Assembly (NCBI GenBank): GCA_018457135.1
Contig: JAGGDU010000191.1
Location: forward strand, 1-64,000
DNA: 64,000 nt
From: Trichodesmium erythraeum GBRTRLIN201
GTDB taxonomy: Bacteria; Cyanobacteriota; Cyanobacteriia; Cyanobacteriales; Microcoleaceae
Direction of reading: 5' to 3'
Both the position numbers and the translations under genes were made by a program. How positions within the stretch are numbered: the stretch's first letter is position 1; each line of letters begins with the position of its first letter. The notes beneath the pieces were generated by a model. It had not been told where the DNA came from. It saw nothing but the letters and a program-made list of their open reading frames with translations, and ran no database searches. Positions 47,164-56,913 of the stretch are shown here, piece after piece.

Positions 47164-47360
47164 TTTTATCAATAATTGAAAATATAATATTGTTATTCAA
47201 AGCAATAATTAATCAATAGTAATTATCTCTATTTATCTATGATAATAATTATGCAATGCGAGGGAATATAAATGAAAATTTTATATTTTTAACATCCTTA
47301 GGGAACCTTCCCTCAAATTTTATTGTCTCTAGATAACTAGATTCTGTATAGATAGACTAG

Positions 47361-47392
47361 CTTCCCAGTATGCAACTAGCAAACCTGGGAAG
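47361..47392. terminator. Inverted repeat between acsF and shc
   Basis: CTTCCCAG (47361-47368) pairs with CTGGGAAG (47385-47392) across a 16-nt loop. It lies within the about 700-bp spacer (47164-47868), which otherwise shows no gene. No U run follows on the minus strand; weak T-rich sequence follows on the plus strand. Confidence 0.35.
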
Positions 47393-47868
47393 TTTCCTTC
47401 TTATATATTCCTTTCTAGTTTATCTCTGCTATTATATAAAATAATTCTTTAATCAGCCCAATTAATTTGTAACATTATTTGATTAAAATTTTAGAAATAA
47501 TTTATATGATTTTATAAATTATATAGTTACTAATATCTTAATATTCTACAGATTAAATAATTAGTAAAAATCATAAATTTTTATTAAACTGCTACTTCTA
47601 ACTCCAGAACTATAAGTATAGGAAAATATTTACATCCTTAAACTACAGAATAAAATCGTAATCAAAATGCTGTAGCCAGCCTACTAGGTGTACTCTAAAT
47701 CCAAGCAATGCATGAGCTTTATCCACCCAAATTATGCTACCTTCATTTTGCTAAAGCATAATTTGTGTCAATGCTTTGAAGACTCATCAGCAAGCCCTCC
47801 ATAAACACAAATAAATAGCCTTGTGTCAAACAAGACTATCAAAATCAAAAAATTAATTATTAACTTTA

Positions 47869-48945
47869 TTAACGAACAGAACTTTGCATAGTAGCCGTTT
47901 CAATTGGCTTCATTAAATACAACTTTAAAAATTGCCAACCATTAGATAAATACAGAGGAAACTTTTGGAAAAACTTCACAAAACCAGGATTATTAGAATT
48001 AGCGATCTTCGTCAACTTCTCATTATTCTTTATACAAAACTCTAATCTTGCATAAAACTCAGGATTTTCTACATCCAAAATCACTGGAAAAACCCGCCCT
48101 GAAGTTTCATTAGTTTTCTCAATCACATACTTATCATAATCACAGGCATTCAAACCAATAGAAGCATAAAAATCAGCACGTTGAATATCATTCAAATACA
48201 TAGTAGCAAACACAGAAAGCAAGAAAAATCTACACCACAACTTTGCTTGCCAATCATTCAGAAATTCTGGTCTAGCTCTCATAATAGCATCAAAAAAATC
48301 TCCATGACGATTTTCATCCTGACACCAATTTTCAAAGAAACGGAAAATAGGATAAATTCTATCTTCTGGGTGAGCTTCTAAATGACGATAAATAGTAATA
48401 TAACGCCAATAACCAATTTTTTCTGATAAATAAGTAGCATAAAAAATAAACTTTGGTTTAAAGAAAGTATACTTACGACTTTTAGTCAAAAACCCTAAAT
48501 CCAAAGACAAATTAAAATCTGACATTGCCTTATTTAAAAAACCTGCATGACGAGCTTCATCTCGTGACATTAAAGTGAAACACTCAGCCAAAATAGGACT
48601 TTTATTTTTGAGGCGACGACCTAATTCTTTATAAAGTAAAAAACCAGAAAATTCAGCAGTACAAGAACGCTCTAAAAACTCAACAAATAAACGACGAGTT
48701 TCCCCATCAATATGATCCCAAGATTGGGCAAATTCCTCATTCCTCACAAAATGATGGCGATTATAATCTGCACGAAACTCTTCCAAAATAGCCATCAATT
48801 CATCCTCATTCACAGAGATGTCCATTTTAGCCATCTCATCAAAATCTGTTGTATAAAATCTAGGTGTGAGGATAGTTTCCTTTGCAGGAACTTTAACACC
48901 TGGACGCATTTCAGTAAAGGTTTGTTTTTTGAGAGAATTTACCAT
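47869..48945 (-). CDS. acsF: Mg-protoporphyrin IX monomethyl ester (oxidative) cyclase
   Basis: 358 residues. The diiron ligands are in [15 protein letters not shown] and [13 protein letters not shown], with [13 protein letters not shown] near the N-terminus. It makes the fifth ring of chlorophyll using oxygen. Length and the start [10 protein letters not shown] are typical of the cyanobacterial enzyme (AcsF/ChlA1). Monocistronic. Confidence 0.96.
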   Translation of the reverse strand: MVNSLKKQTFTEMRPGVKVPAKETILTPRFYTTDFDEMAKMDISVNEDELMAILEEFRADYNRHHFVRNEEFAQSWDHIDGETRRLFVEFLERSCTAEFSGFLLYKELGRRLKNKSPILAECFTLMSRDEARHAGFLNKAMSDFNLSLDLGFLTKSRKYTFFKPKFIFYATYLSEKIGYWRYITIYRHLEAHPEDRIYPIFRFFENWCQDENRHGDFFDAIMRARPEFLNDWQAKLWCRFFLLSVFATMYLNDIQRADFYASIGLNACDYDKYVIEKTNETSGRVFPVILDVENPEFYARLEFCIKNNEKLTKIANSNNPGFVKFFQKFPLYLSNGWQFLKLYLMKPIETATMQSSVR

Positions 48946-49931
48946 AAATTTCGTTATTTTCTTAATTATGATTATGAATCTATGTTTATAGTGAGATATA
49001 GCTGCACTCAGCAGTTAACCCCTCCCTTTTCCCATTTGGGGGAAAGTTTGTAAAGTGAATACCAAAACTCTCCTATATTCGGAGCACGAACTAAATTGGA
49101 AAGTTTAAGAATGTCCTTAGTACCCTGGTGACGCTATATTTTTTTTAATTGCTCCATTAATTGTTAATTAGCTTTATTTTATCTATAGAGAGGGTAGTAA
49201 AAATGACACTATGTTTTTCATCCCATACAGTCTATCAAGGTCTGGAGATTTGAATCACATAATTTGCATTAAGAATTGCAAAGCTATTGTAGTTAATTTG
49301 ATTAATAGCTAATTTCATTAACAAAAACCCACCAAAATTAATTTGTCGATTTTAGTACTCATTTAGTGTAGCGAATCAGGTTACTACCGACTAATTATAG
49401 GGTAAGAGAGAAAGTAAGGCTTAATAAGTAATAGATATAATCTATAATCTAATACGGTTCAAACCCGACTAAAACTCATTAAGATATGAAACCATTAAAT
49501 AACTACTATAGTCTACAGAACTGCAAAAAAATATTACTAGCAATACCTTGAAATTTTTTACACCAGAAACTATTTCAAATCTAGTATGAGTAAGGGAAAT
49601 ACCTGACATAGCTAAAAATAGCAGAAACCTAAATATATTAAGAGAAAGGTAGGTTAAAAGTAAAAACATTAATGTATCAGGTTTTGACATGATTTTTAAC
49701 CTATTATTTTCTCAAGTCCAGTTAATAAAACGTATTCATATACAATCAGCTTTTCCTCATTGGATTTGGTACTCATTGTCTACAATTTCAAATATACCAG
49801 TCCCTAGGGGGCGAGGATATTCTTATACCTCTTTACCTCTTAAATTTTTTCACAGTAATATCTTAACTTATGACTTCTAGCAATTGTTATTTTAACTTCA
49901 GCTATAACCAGCTTGTTAGCATAGTTGTATT
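48946..49931. other. Intergenic region, about 1 kb
   Basis: No confident gene. Two opposed frames (49469-49690 minus and 49689-49880 plus) begin within two bases of each other but look random. A tRNA-like GGTTCAAACCCG string at 49457 has no acceptor or anticodon arms around it. Confidence 0.45.
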
Positions 49932-50144
49932 ATGGTTAATAAATTTTTGGACTAAATATAAACAAATAATATAGGATATAATTACCTATTTTGGGCCGCG
50001 TGTTTAGTTGATTTAAGTAGATGTCATCGAATCTACAATGGCAAATTTTTTACAGGTTTAGTTTGGCTCTATACCTATGGCTTATTTGGAGTCGTTCAAT
50101 TTATTAACTTGTTGTTAATTCCGAGTATGCTCAAATCAAAGTAA
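49932..50144 (+). pseudogene. Broken 5' part of a TM2-domain membrane protein
   Basis: From ATG 49932 the frame reads MVNKFLD, two stops, then YLFWAACLVDLSRCHRIYNG, KFFTGLVWLYTYGLFGVVQF and INLLLIPSMLKSK before TAA 50142-50144. The HRIYNGK...GLFG...IDLxLIPSM pattern is the TM2 domain (two membrane helices). The C-terminal domain normally fused to cyanobacterial TM2 proteins continues in another frame at 50191-50406, so one frameshift near 50124-50142 and earlier stops split one ancestral gene. Confidence 0.55.
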
Positions 50145-50190
50145 ACTGGGTATTTCAGAGCAAGGGATATCATTAAATTCATCAAATGAA

Positions 50191-50406
50191 GTGATCGCCA
50201 TCAAAGCATATTCACCACAAACCCGTCAACAATTAATGATTGCATTACTTAAAACAGCTTCTACAAAGGGAGGAAAATTATCTGTTGCTCAAGGAGTCAT
50301 GGCAACAGGATATAGCTTTACAGAATTAGAAGAAACCATGAAAGAAATGCTTAAAACTGGTTACGTCAGAGTAGATAACCATCCAGATACAGGAATTGTT
50401 ATCTAA
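50191..50406 (+). CDS. Small protein, C-terminal domain of a split TM2 protein
   Basis: 71 residues from a GTG start, no in-frame ATG upstream. It contains TRQQLMIALLKTASTKGGKL, SVAQGVMATGYSF and YVRVDNHPDTGIVI, which resembles the winged-helix-like tail of cyanobacterial TM2 proteins. Open frame extends upstream with QGISLNSSNE without a stop back to the TM2 remnant. It may be expressed alone or be part of a pseudogene. Function unknown. Confidence 0.5.
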   Translation: MIAIKAYSPQTRQQLMIALLKTASTKGGKLSVAQGVMATGYSFTELEETMKEMLKTGYVRVDNHPDTGIVI

Positions 50407-50551
50407 TTTCCATGAACTCTAAATATTGGAAACAAAGTAATCAATAAGATATATTTTAGTTAAAATTTTAACATAGTTGCTCAAATAATGGTACTATAGT
50501 ATAGTAATATGTTTGTACAATTATCTGTATTTAAAGAATAGAATAACTTTT

Positions 50552-50728
50552 ATGGCTGTACCAAAGAAGAGAACCTCAAAATCTAAGAAAAATATGCGGA
50601 AAGCTAACTGGAAAAACCAGGCAAAACTAGCTGCAAAGAAGGCACTATCCCTAGGTAAATCTGTTGAAACTCAACGTTCCCATAGTTTTGTACACCCAAG
50701 ATATGAAGAGGAAGAAGAAGAAGATTAA
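50552..50728 (+). CDS. rpmF: 50S ribosomal protein L32
   Basis: 58 residues from ATG 50552 ([20 protein letters not shown]), ending in an acidic tail YEEEEEED. Lysine/arginine-rich start and size are those of cyanobacterial/plastid L32, which lacks the zinc-finger cysteines. An upstream TTG (50513) would add 13 residues but lacks a ribosome-binding site. A TATAGTAT stretch about 55 bp upstream could serve as a -10 element. Confidence 0.93.
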   Translation: MAVPKKRTSKSKKNMRKANWKNQAKLAAKKALSLGKSVETQRSHSFVHPRYEEEEEED

Positions 50729-50747
50729 CCAACTAGGGATTTTTGGT

Positions 50748-50804
50748 CAATGTTTTCAATATTAAGATTCGGCCAATCTTGAAAGCCCCTAACCAAAAAC
50801 ATTG
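50748..50804 (+). terminator. Nested hairpin downstream of rpmF
   Basis: CAATGTTTT (50748-50756) pairs with AAAACATTG (50796-50804), enclosing a second perfect stem AAGATT (50764-50769)/AATCTT (50775-50780). An alternative TTTTTGGT/ACCAAAAA pairing overlaps the outer stem. A T run of eleven follows only about 35 bp later. It could be a terminator or a mutually exclusive 3' UTR fold. Confidence 0.4.
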
Positions 50805-50913
50805 CTTTAAAACCTTGCTAATACCCAGGCAACCTTTTAGTTTTTTTTTTTGAATGTATCTGTTAAGATGAATATTAATTAACTAATAGCCTGTAAGCAA
50901 TCTGAGACCAAAA

Positions 50914-51122
50914 AGGATAAACCAGGCAAACGTAAGACTAGGGTAAAGTTTGATAGAAACATTTAATCACGGGACATAAAAAGTAGCAGGTTGTATTGTA
51001 TAACTTAGAGCCTTTGCTAAGTGCAAAACTTAAAACCGCCGAGTAAACTAAAGCCTAAGTATATAGGCACCTCTAAATAGGCTTAATAGCCTGGGAAAAT
51101 GTCGAGAAATGCCTGGTGTCCT
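50914..51122. ncRNA. Candidate structured RNA of about 210 nt, unclassified
   Basis: The ends pair: AGGA (50914-50917) with TCCT (51119-51122), then ACCAGGCA (50921-50928) with TGCCTGGT (51110-51117). Inside are further local hairpins: TTTGC/GCAAA around 51018-51032, GCCT/AGGC around 51052-51067, and AGGCT/AGCCT around 51079-51092. No open frame crosses it. The overall plan (closing stem plus inner hairpins) is like that of stand-alone regulatory RNAs, but it does not show tmRNA, RNase P or SRP RNA signatures. Strand is not determined. Confidence 0.35.
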
Positions 51123-51220
51123 AATTGTCCCAAAATAATCTCCTAAAATATGCACTAGATTTAAAAAAAGCTTGTTAGGTAGACTGTTGGAGGCAATATT
51201 CCCACGCTACATAATTTGAT

Positions 51221-52330
51221 TTAATTAACTCTAGCCGATGGTAGAATAAACATTGCATCACCAAAAGAATAAAAGCGGTATTTTTGATCAATTGCATCCT
51301 GGTATAAACTTAAAAGACGTTTTCTACCAATCATCGCACTAACAAGCATAAGTAAACTAGAGCGCGGAAGATGGAAATTAGTGATTAAACCATCTACTAC
51401 CCGCCATTTGTAACCAGGATAAATAAATATATCTGTGTAATCAGAAAATGGTCGAATTAAAGGAATTAAAGATTCTTGAGTGCTATAATTATCATTAGCT
51501 AGCGCTGCTGCTTCTATAGCTCTCACTACTGTGGTTCCCACTGCGATAATGCGTCCACCTTTAGCCTTTGTCTGGTGAATTTTATCTACACTCAAAGATG
51601 AAACCTCAACCCATTCGGAGTGTATATTGTGGGTAGTAATATCTTTAACTTCAACCGGACGAAATGTGCCAATACCAACGTGCAAAGTTATAAAAGCTCG
51701 TCCAATATTCCCTTGTTCTAGTTTATATAGTAATTCATCAGTAAAATGTAAGCCAGCGGTAGGAGCAGCGATAGCTCCTGCTATCTTACTATATACAGTT
51801 TGATATTGTTCAGTTAAAGCCTGTGAACCTGTAACATAAGGAGGAAAAGGTATATGACCAAATTGCTTTAACAAATCAAGCCAAGAAACTTCTTGAGGCC
51901 AATAAAATTGTAAAACACGTCCACCTGTTTCTTGATCAATTGCTAATACTGTTGCCTGCAACTTATAATCACAAGTAAATGATGAATTAGGTTCAAACTC
52001 AATCCTTGTCCCAGCACTAAAATGTTTGCCAGGCTTGACCAAAGCTAACCAAGAATCATTTGTGATCTGTTTCAATAATAATATTTCTACCTGAGCACCA
52101 CTCGTTTTTTGACCATAAAGCCTAGCGGGAATCACACGGGTATTATTTAATACTAGTAAATCTTCTGGTTGGAGTAAATCTGGTAAATCCCTGAAAATAC
52201 GATGATTGTGTGTGAGGGACTCTATAACCATTAAGCGAGAGCTGTCTCTAGGAACAACTGGATTTTGAGCAATTAGCTCTTGGGGAAGTTCATAATCATA
52301 AGCCTCAATGGACCAATCTAAATCGGTCAT
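51221..52330 (-). CDS. queA: S-adenosylmethionine:tRNA ribosyltransferase-isomerase
   Basis: 369 residues. Family signatures are YDYELPQELIAQNPV at the N-terminus, PARLYGQKTSGAQVEILLL, GAIAAPTAGLHFTDELL, HVGIGTFRPV and NFHLPRSSLLMLVSA. QueA transfers the ribosyl moiety of SAM to preQ1 in tRNA, the penultimate step of queuosine. It is preceded by three near-perfect CAGTTAT-type heptamers directly upstream of the ATG. Normal length. Confidence 0.96.
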   Translation of the reverse strand: MTDLDWSIEAYDYELPQELIAQNPVVPRDSSRLMVIESLTHNHRIFRDLPDLLQPEDLLVLNNTRVIPARLYGQKTSGAQVEILLLKQITNDSWLALVKPGKHFSAGTRIEFEPNSSFTCDYKLQATVLAIDQETGGRVLQFYWPQEVSWLDLLKQFGHIPFPPYVTGSQALTEQYQTVYSKIAGAIAAPTAGLHFTDELLYKLEQGNIGRAFITLHVGIGTFRPVEVKDITTHNIHSEWVEVSSLSVDKIHQTKAKGGRIIAVGTTVVRAIEAAALANDNYSTQESLIPLIRPFSDYTDIFIYPGYKWRVVDGLITNFHLPRSSLLMLVSAMIGRKRLLSLYQDAIDQKYRFYSFGDAMFILPSARVN

Positions 52331-52810
52331 TTCAGTTATCAGTTATCAGTTATTAGTTATCATTATCTCCTGTCATCAGGAGTTAAGAAAATCCTAGGTT
52401 AGGTTTACTTTTTGATCTTTTTGAAAGTGGAGATCAAACCTTATCAATTAGTCATATTTATTGAAGAAACAATAATGGATAATTAATTGGGTAAAACCCC
52501 CCATATAAATATGGGTACTTCTCCCCTAGTAATCTTCAACATAAAGAAGTGAATATAGATTAAGTATAGATATAATGATAAAATACTAGGCAGATATAGC
52601 TGTAGTGAAAAATACAACAGATTTTATAGCTGATTTAGACTTTTAAACATTGTAGAACATATACCTAATTGATTTATAGGGAAGCGATAAGATCCGCCCC
52701 GCTTCCTATAAACTTTTCCCACTACCTTTAATATTTCCTCTGTAGTAGAAAATAAAACTTAGAGGTTAAATCAGGGTAAAAGGGACAGTTATAAGCGGTA
52801 ATAGTTTGAT
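52331..52810. other. Divergent intergenic region with hairpin
   Basis: Holds heptamer repeats at 52333-52362 (leader of queA) and a long hairpin at 52673-52712 described separately. No gene seen. Confidence 0.5.
52673..52712 (+). promoter_or_regulatory. 13-bp hairpin upstream of a conserved small gene
   Basis: TTTATAGG-GAAGCG (52673-52686) pairs with CGCTTCCTATAAA (52700-52712) with one bulged G, followed by CTTTTCCC. It lies about 100 bp before the next start codon on the same strand, so it may be a leader attenuator or the terminator of a short RNA. Confidence 0.35.
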
Positions 52811-53200
52811 ATGGAATATCTTTACTTTTTAGGAAATACTAGTCTGTGCCTCAGAGTAGTTGAATACTTAGACAATGCCCATCATTTACAGCTTCGTTTT
52901 ATGACAGTAATTCATCAAATTGATGGCTGGGTCGTAAAACTTAAAATGAGCAAATACTTGACTCCTCAAAAACACGGAGACTTTAGGGCTTTTATGAATG
53001 AATTGGGAATACCTTATGATCCTGATATCCGTGTCAGAATGGCACTATGGGGCTTGGAAACTGGACAATCACCCTTAAGTGTGATGAGACGTTATCAGGT
53101 AGCAGTGGTTTCCCATGGAGAGCCCAATCAAGATGATATAGAAGCATTTAGAACCCAATTTGTCAGGGGTTTGGGATATTGCCCAGAAACTTTGGGTTAG
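52811..53200 (+). CDS. Conserved cyanobacterial hypothetical protein
   Basis: 129 residues, no signal or membrane segment. Notable stretches are VIHQIDGWVVKLKMSKYLTP and RMALWGLETGQSPLSVMRRY, with YCPETLG at the end. Even composition and absence of low complexity suggest a real gene; I have an impression of cyanobacterium-specific homologues but no function. It is monocistronic with a hairpin in its upstream region. Confidence 0.6.
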   Translation: MEYLYFLGNTSLCLRVVEYLDNAHHLQLRFMTVIHQIDGWVVKLKMSKYLTPQKHGDFRAFMNELGIPYDPDIRVRMALWGLETGQSPLSVMRRYQVAVVSHGEPNQDDIEAFRTQFVRGLGYCPETLG

Positions 53201-53731
53201 TCTTGCTGGAATCTGACTCTAATTTATTTGAATTTGTTTGTACCTATACATCTATAAAAAATATATTGTTAATATTAGTATGGGTACAACAAAAAATAGT
53301 ATATATTTAATTGATTCTTCACAATTGTCATTTTAATAAAGATTAAATTAAAATATAGTAAAATATCTTTATATCTAGTATAGTATTGGTCAATAAAAAA
53401 AATATATCTATACTACAGTACTACTGGCTATCAACATCATAGTAGAAAACTGAACTTAGGGACGTTAACATTAGACTAAAAAGGATTTATACCAAAACTG
53501 GTTAATAGAGGAGTCATAAAAAGTATTAATCAATTCCATAACAAAACGAAAACTAAATTCCAGAGTAAATTGAAAAAGGAATTGAGAATACCAAAAAAGA
53601 TCCCTTAGTAATATTTAATTAAATGCTTTTAGTTTTTTTCACCATACCCTAATTGTTTTAGCTGATAATAAGGCCAATAATTTAGCTCGTATAGATGTGT
53701 AATTAATCTGACACGACTACTTTGTGACTAT
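53201..53731. other. Intergenic region, about 530 bp
   Basis: Very AT-rich (for example 53253-53420); no gene or structure recognised. Confidence 0.5.
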
Positions 53732-54274
53732 TTAATCCAAGTGAATAATAAAAGCAGAAGCAATGTAATTATGTAAAACCAATTGATAACCTGCTAACTC
53801 TACAGAATTTCCAATATCAACAGTTAACTCAGATATTTGCTGTTCTATTGATAGTTTTTTTTGGGCTTGAGAATTTTTTCGAATATAATTACACCTGACT
53901 AAAGCTACATCAAATCTACATGAATAATCTACTAATTCTGGGCGATCGCTCAAAAAAATTTCTGCAGTTTTCCATAGTTTTGCTTGTTTTGACTCTGTAA
54001 CTGCTAGTAAACCATCTTGATCCCAGTTACCGCGACTACGGGTTTTAACCTCTACAAATGCTAAAATAGGAAATTTATAATTAGAGCTATCCCTCAATGA
54101 AGAAGTAGTTTTTGTGGCAACAATATCTAGCTCTCCCCAGGGACATTGCCACCTTCGATGTAGTATTTGCCAACCTTCAAGATTTAACCATTTTGCCACT
54201 AGCTCTTCTCCCAAAATACCTGTGTCAATTTTTTGGGAAATAAAAGTAGATTTACTAGATGAATCAAGACTCAT
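53732..54274 (-). CDS. YraN-family (UPF0102) nuclease-like protein
   Basis: 180 residues. The nuclease-fold core is GILGEELVAKWLNLEGWQIL, RWQCPWGELDIVATK and LAFVEVKTRSRGNW, giving the D...ExK metal site of the Holliday-junction-resolvase-like fold. It is longer than the usual 120-residue YraN because of an insert before the EVK strand and a C-terminal extension, as in cyanobacteria. Function is unproven. Divergent from the pentapeptide gene by 52 bp. Confidence 0.8.
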   Translation of the reverse strand: MSLDSSSKSTFISQKIDTGILGEELVAKWLNLEGWQILHRRWQCPWGELDIVATKTTSSLRDSSNYKFPILAFVEVKTRSRGNWDQDGLLAVTESKQAKLWKTAEIFLSDRPELVDYSCRFDVALVRCNYIRKNSQAQKKLSIEQQISELTVDIGNSVELAGYQLVLHNYIASAFIIHLD

Positions 54275-54326
54275 TTTAGTTTATTCTATATTATGAACTG
54301 ATTAAAGTAAATTAACCAGAAGTAGC

Positions 54327-54854
54327 ATGAATTTTAGACAACAGAAAACTTCCCAAGTTTTAGTCAGCTTTGTCTTTTCATTAGTAGTTTATATGGTTGC
54401 TATGGGGACAATAACTGCTATGACCTTTATTAAGGCTACACCAATTTTAGCTGATGAGTATGACAAACAAATATTAGTAGGTCAAGATTTTTCTGGTAAA
54501 GACTTAACTAATGATTCATTTACTAAGTCAATTCTGCGTAAAAGTAACTTTAGTAATGCAAATTTGAGTGGAGTTAGTTTATTTGGCGCTCATTTAGAAG
54601 GAGCTAATTTAGAGGGAGCAAATCTTAGTTATTCTACTTTGGATGATGCTGTTTTTAACAAAGCAAATTTGACTAATGCTATTTTGGAAGGTGCTTTTGC
54701 TTTCCATACTCAATTTCGTGACGCAATTATTGATGGAGCAGATTTTACTGATGCTTTTTTGCGAAAAGATACTACAAAAGATCTATGCAAAATTGCTCAA
54801 GGTAAAAATTCTATTACAGGTAAGGAAACAAGAGATACACTCTTTTGTAAATAA
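54327..54854 (+). CDS. Exported pentapeptide-repeat protein, lumen-type
   Basis: 175 residues. Residues 10-45 form a hydrophobic signal segment ending near LADEYDKQ. A block of pentapeptide repeats of A(D/N)LXX type follows (SNANLSGVSLFGAHLEGANL, then EGANLSYSTLDDAVFNKANL), about 10 units, then a C-terminal DLCKIAQGKNSITGKETRDT with two Cys that may form a disulfide. This matches thylakoid-lumen pentapeptide proteins. Role unknown. Confidence 0.75.
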   Translation: MNFRQQKTSQVLVSFVFSLVVYMVAMGTITAMTFIKATPILADEYDKQILVGQDFSGKDLTNDSFTKSILRKSNFSNANLSGVSLFGAHLEGANLEGANLSYSTLDDAVFNKANLTNAILEGAFAFHTQFRDAIIDGADFTDAFLRKDTTKDLCKIAQGKNSITGKETRDTLFCK

Positions 54855-56499
54855 TTTTTATTACCCTAACTCGCAGGAATTAAGGAACACAGAATTAGGA
54901 CAAATAAACTTTAGATAAACTTTATTGAAATTTTCCCTTGTCTACCAACGCCCAGGCAATTAGCACTAAAGATTTGATCTTGTTAGGGCTGTTGCTGGGA
55001 ATAACTGTAGTATTTATGAGCTGGACTTTCTGCTCTACTAAATCTACCTAAACTTACATATAAATTTACTCAAACTTATATAAGCAGGAATTGCATAAGC
55101 TTTGGAGCTAGATTCAGTGTTTCACCCTTATGTCACTGAGTACAGTCTTTAACTTATTTAAGACCGAAACTTCAAATTATCAGGAAGCTTAAGCTACTTA
55201 TTCACATAGTTCTCCCTAATTACTCATACTGCTACGATATTGCTATGTATGTACTATTTTCAATGAACTTAGTTCATTTTTGTTTGACTGTCAAGTCTCA
55301 CCCATAAGTTCTGCTGACTTTCAATGAGGGCTTGGCCGAACTACAGTGAATTTCAGCAATAGATATCTCCAGAAAAGGTTATCAAACCTTTGCTATGTTA
55401 TTCTAAAATCTGCATTTTTGGAGAGGTCTAATAAATAGCACGACTATTTGTTGATGGTTCTTCTCTCAGGGAAAATTACCTTAACCCTAATGGTTAAGGG
55501 TAGACTCTTGGTAAATTTATTTTTGGTCATTCCGGCAGGGACTACAAAATTAATTATTGTACCATCAATTTATGCTTTTTATGATAATAGCTACAAGTAT
55601 TAATATTCTGAGTGAGGTGAGGGGAATGTTACTAACTGATAATTTCGACTGACCTTCTTGGCAGAGTATTGTTTTAGTTTAGTTAGCAGAGTCTTTAGGT
55701 GAGGTCTGTTTATCTTAGGGTCATTCTTCAGGCTTGTAGGGCTTCAGTAATGAGTGAACGCCTGGTATTCTCTGGCCAACATAGGTTTTGTCTAAAAATA
55801 AGGATTGGATAATGGTTGTTTTTTTTTGTACTAATGCATTTCTCCAGTGAATCTTAAAAACTCCGTTTCTTTGTTCAGAGTTTGATATTTTACCAATAGC
55901 TAGACTATTTACTAATAGATAGTTAGACTATGTTTCTAGTTTTTAGTTTCTACTCAAGGGATGTTCTAGTTATTTGCTACTGCACTTATACCTAGTATGA
56001 ACGCAGCAAATTTCATTTTCCGTCCATTAACACACTCGTCGGAGCAGTAGTTTAAATCGTTATTTCTTTACTGCTGCCTCAATGTCAATCACAGATAGGC
56101 AGTCCAGACAAGCACATTTCAATTAGGTTACCTTATTCATTGTTGTTTTTCTAAACTTATTATTATAACTAGTTTAACACATGAAAGATATTCAGTAGCT
56201 CTGCTCCGAAATGGTAGATGGGGATGAAAAAAGTAAGATTATCCTACTAAATCTCTCGAAAAATTCCAATAAGTGGAAATATTAGGATATATGGTATAAA
56301 AACCTTTTATGGATATTTATACTTCTGTTTTTCTCGACAAAATAATTACAACAGACCAGGATTACAATGGGCTAATTTTATTTGATTTTTTTCAAGTATA
56401 TATTTATATTTTATTAAACATTGAGTTCTTCCTCAGTTCCTGTACAAATAACCAGAATTATTTTTGATTAAAGTTGCAGCCTATAAAAGGGTTTACCTC
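54855..56499. other. Long non-coding stretch between the pentapeptide gene and dnaG
   Basis: About 1.6 kb without a gene. A remnant-like hydrophobic string KDLILLGLLLGITVVFMSWT occurs near 54965-55030 (+). Minus-strand stretches around 55440-55560 read NFVVPAGMTKNKFTKSLPL, possibly an old transposase scrap, but I cannot assign it. Ends at the 181-bp tandem repeat. Confidence 0.4.
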
Positions 56500-56861
56500 C
56501 TCTAAAAATCTGCTACTTAACTTGTATGAAACTACTAGAGTAGACAGTAGAAGTCTTGGCTTATTCTGGAATGGAAAAGATAAGCTATATGCAGTTTTTA
56601 GGGCTAATTAACTTTGCTATTAAGATTTCCCTTTACTATTTCATAACATAATTCGTTTTTTAGATTCATTAATATTCAAACTCTAAAAATCTGCTACTTA
56701 ACTTGTATGAAACTACTAGAGTAGACAGTAGAAGTCTTGGCTTATTCTGGAATGGAAAAGATAAGCTATATGCAGTTTTTAGGGCTAATTAACTTTGCTA
56801 TTAAGATTTCCCTTTACTATTTCATAACATAATTCGTTTTTTAGATTCATTAATATTCAAA
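56500..56861. repeat. Perfect tandem duplication, two 181-bp units
   Basis: Unit 1 is 56500-56680 and unit 2 is 56681-56861; both start CTCTAAAAATCTGCTACTTA and end TTAATATTCAAA, and I found no mismatch between them. Each has AGAGTAGACAGTAGAAGTC and a long AT stretch but no open frame. It lies 52 bp beyond the dnaG stop. Perfect identity implies a recent duplication, or an assembly artefact. Confidence 0.85.
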
Positions 56862-56913
56862 TATTTACTTGTTTACTCTGAAAAATTTGAAGAGTTATTT
56901 TTGTACTATGATT

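Noticed and set aside
49449-49480. tRNA T-loop-like GGTTCAAACCCG
   Set aside because: Flanking stems do not pair and no anticodon or acceptor arm can be drawn.
50914-51122. tmRNA or RNase P RNA identity for the structured spacer
   Set aside because: No tag-like reading frame or alanine acceptor end, and no GAGGAAAGTCC core; left unclassified.
52331-52365. CRISPR-like short repeats upstream of queA
   Set aside because: Units are 7 bp without spacers; they are heptamer STRR repeats, not a CRISPR array.
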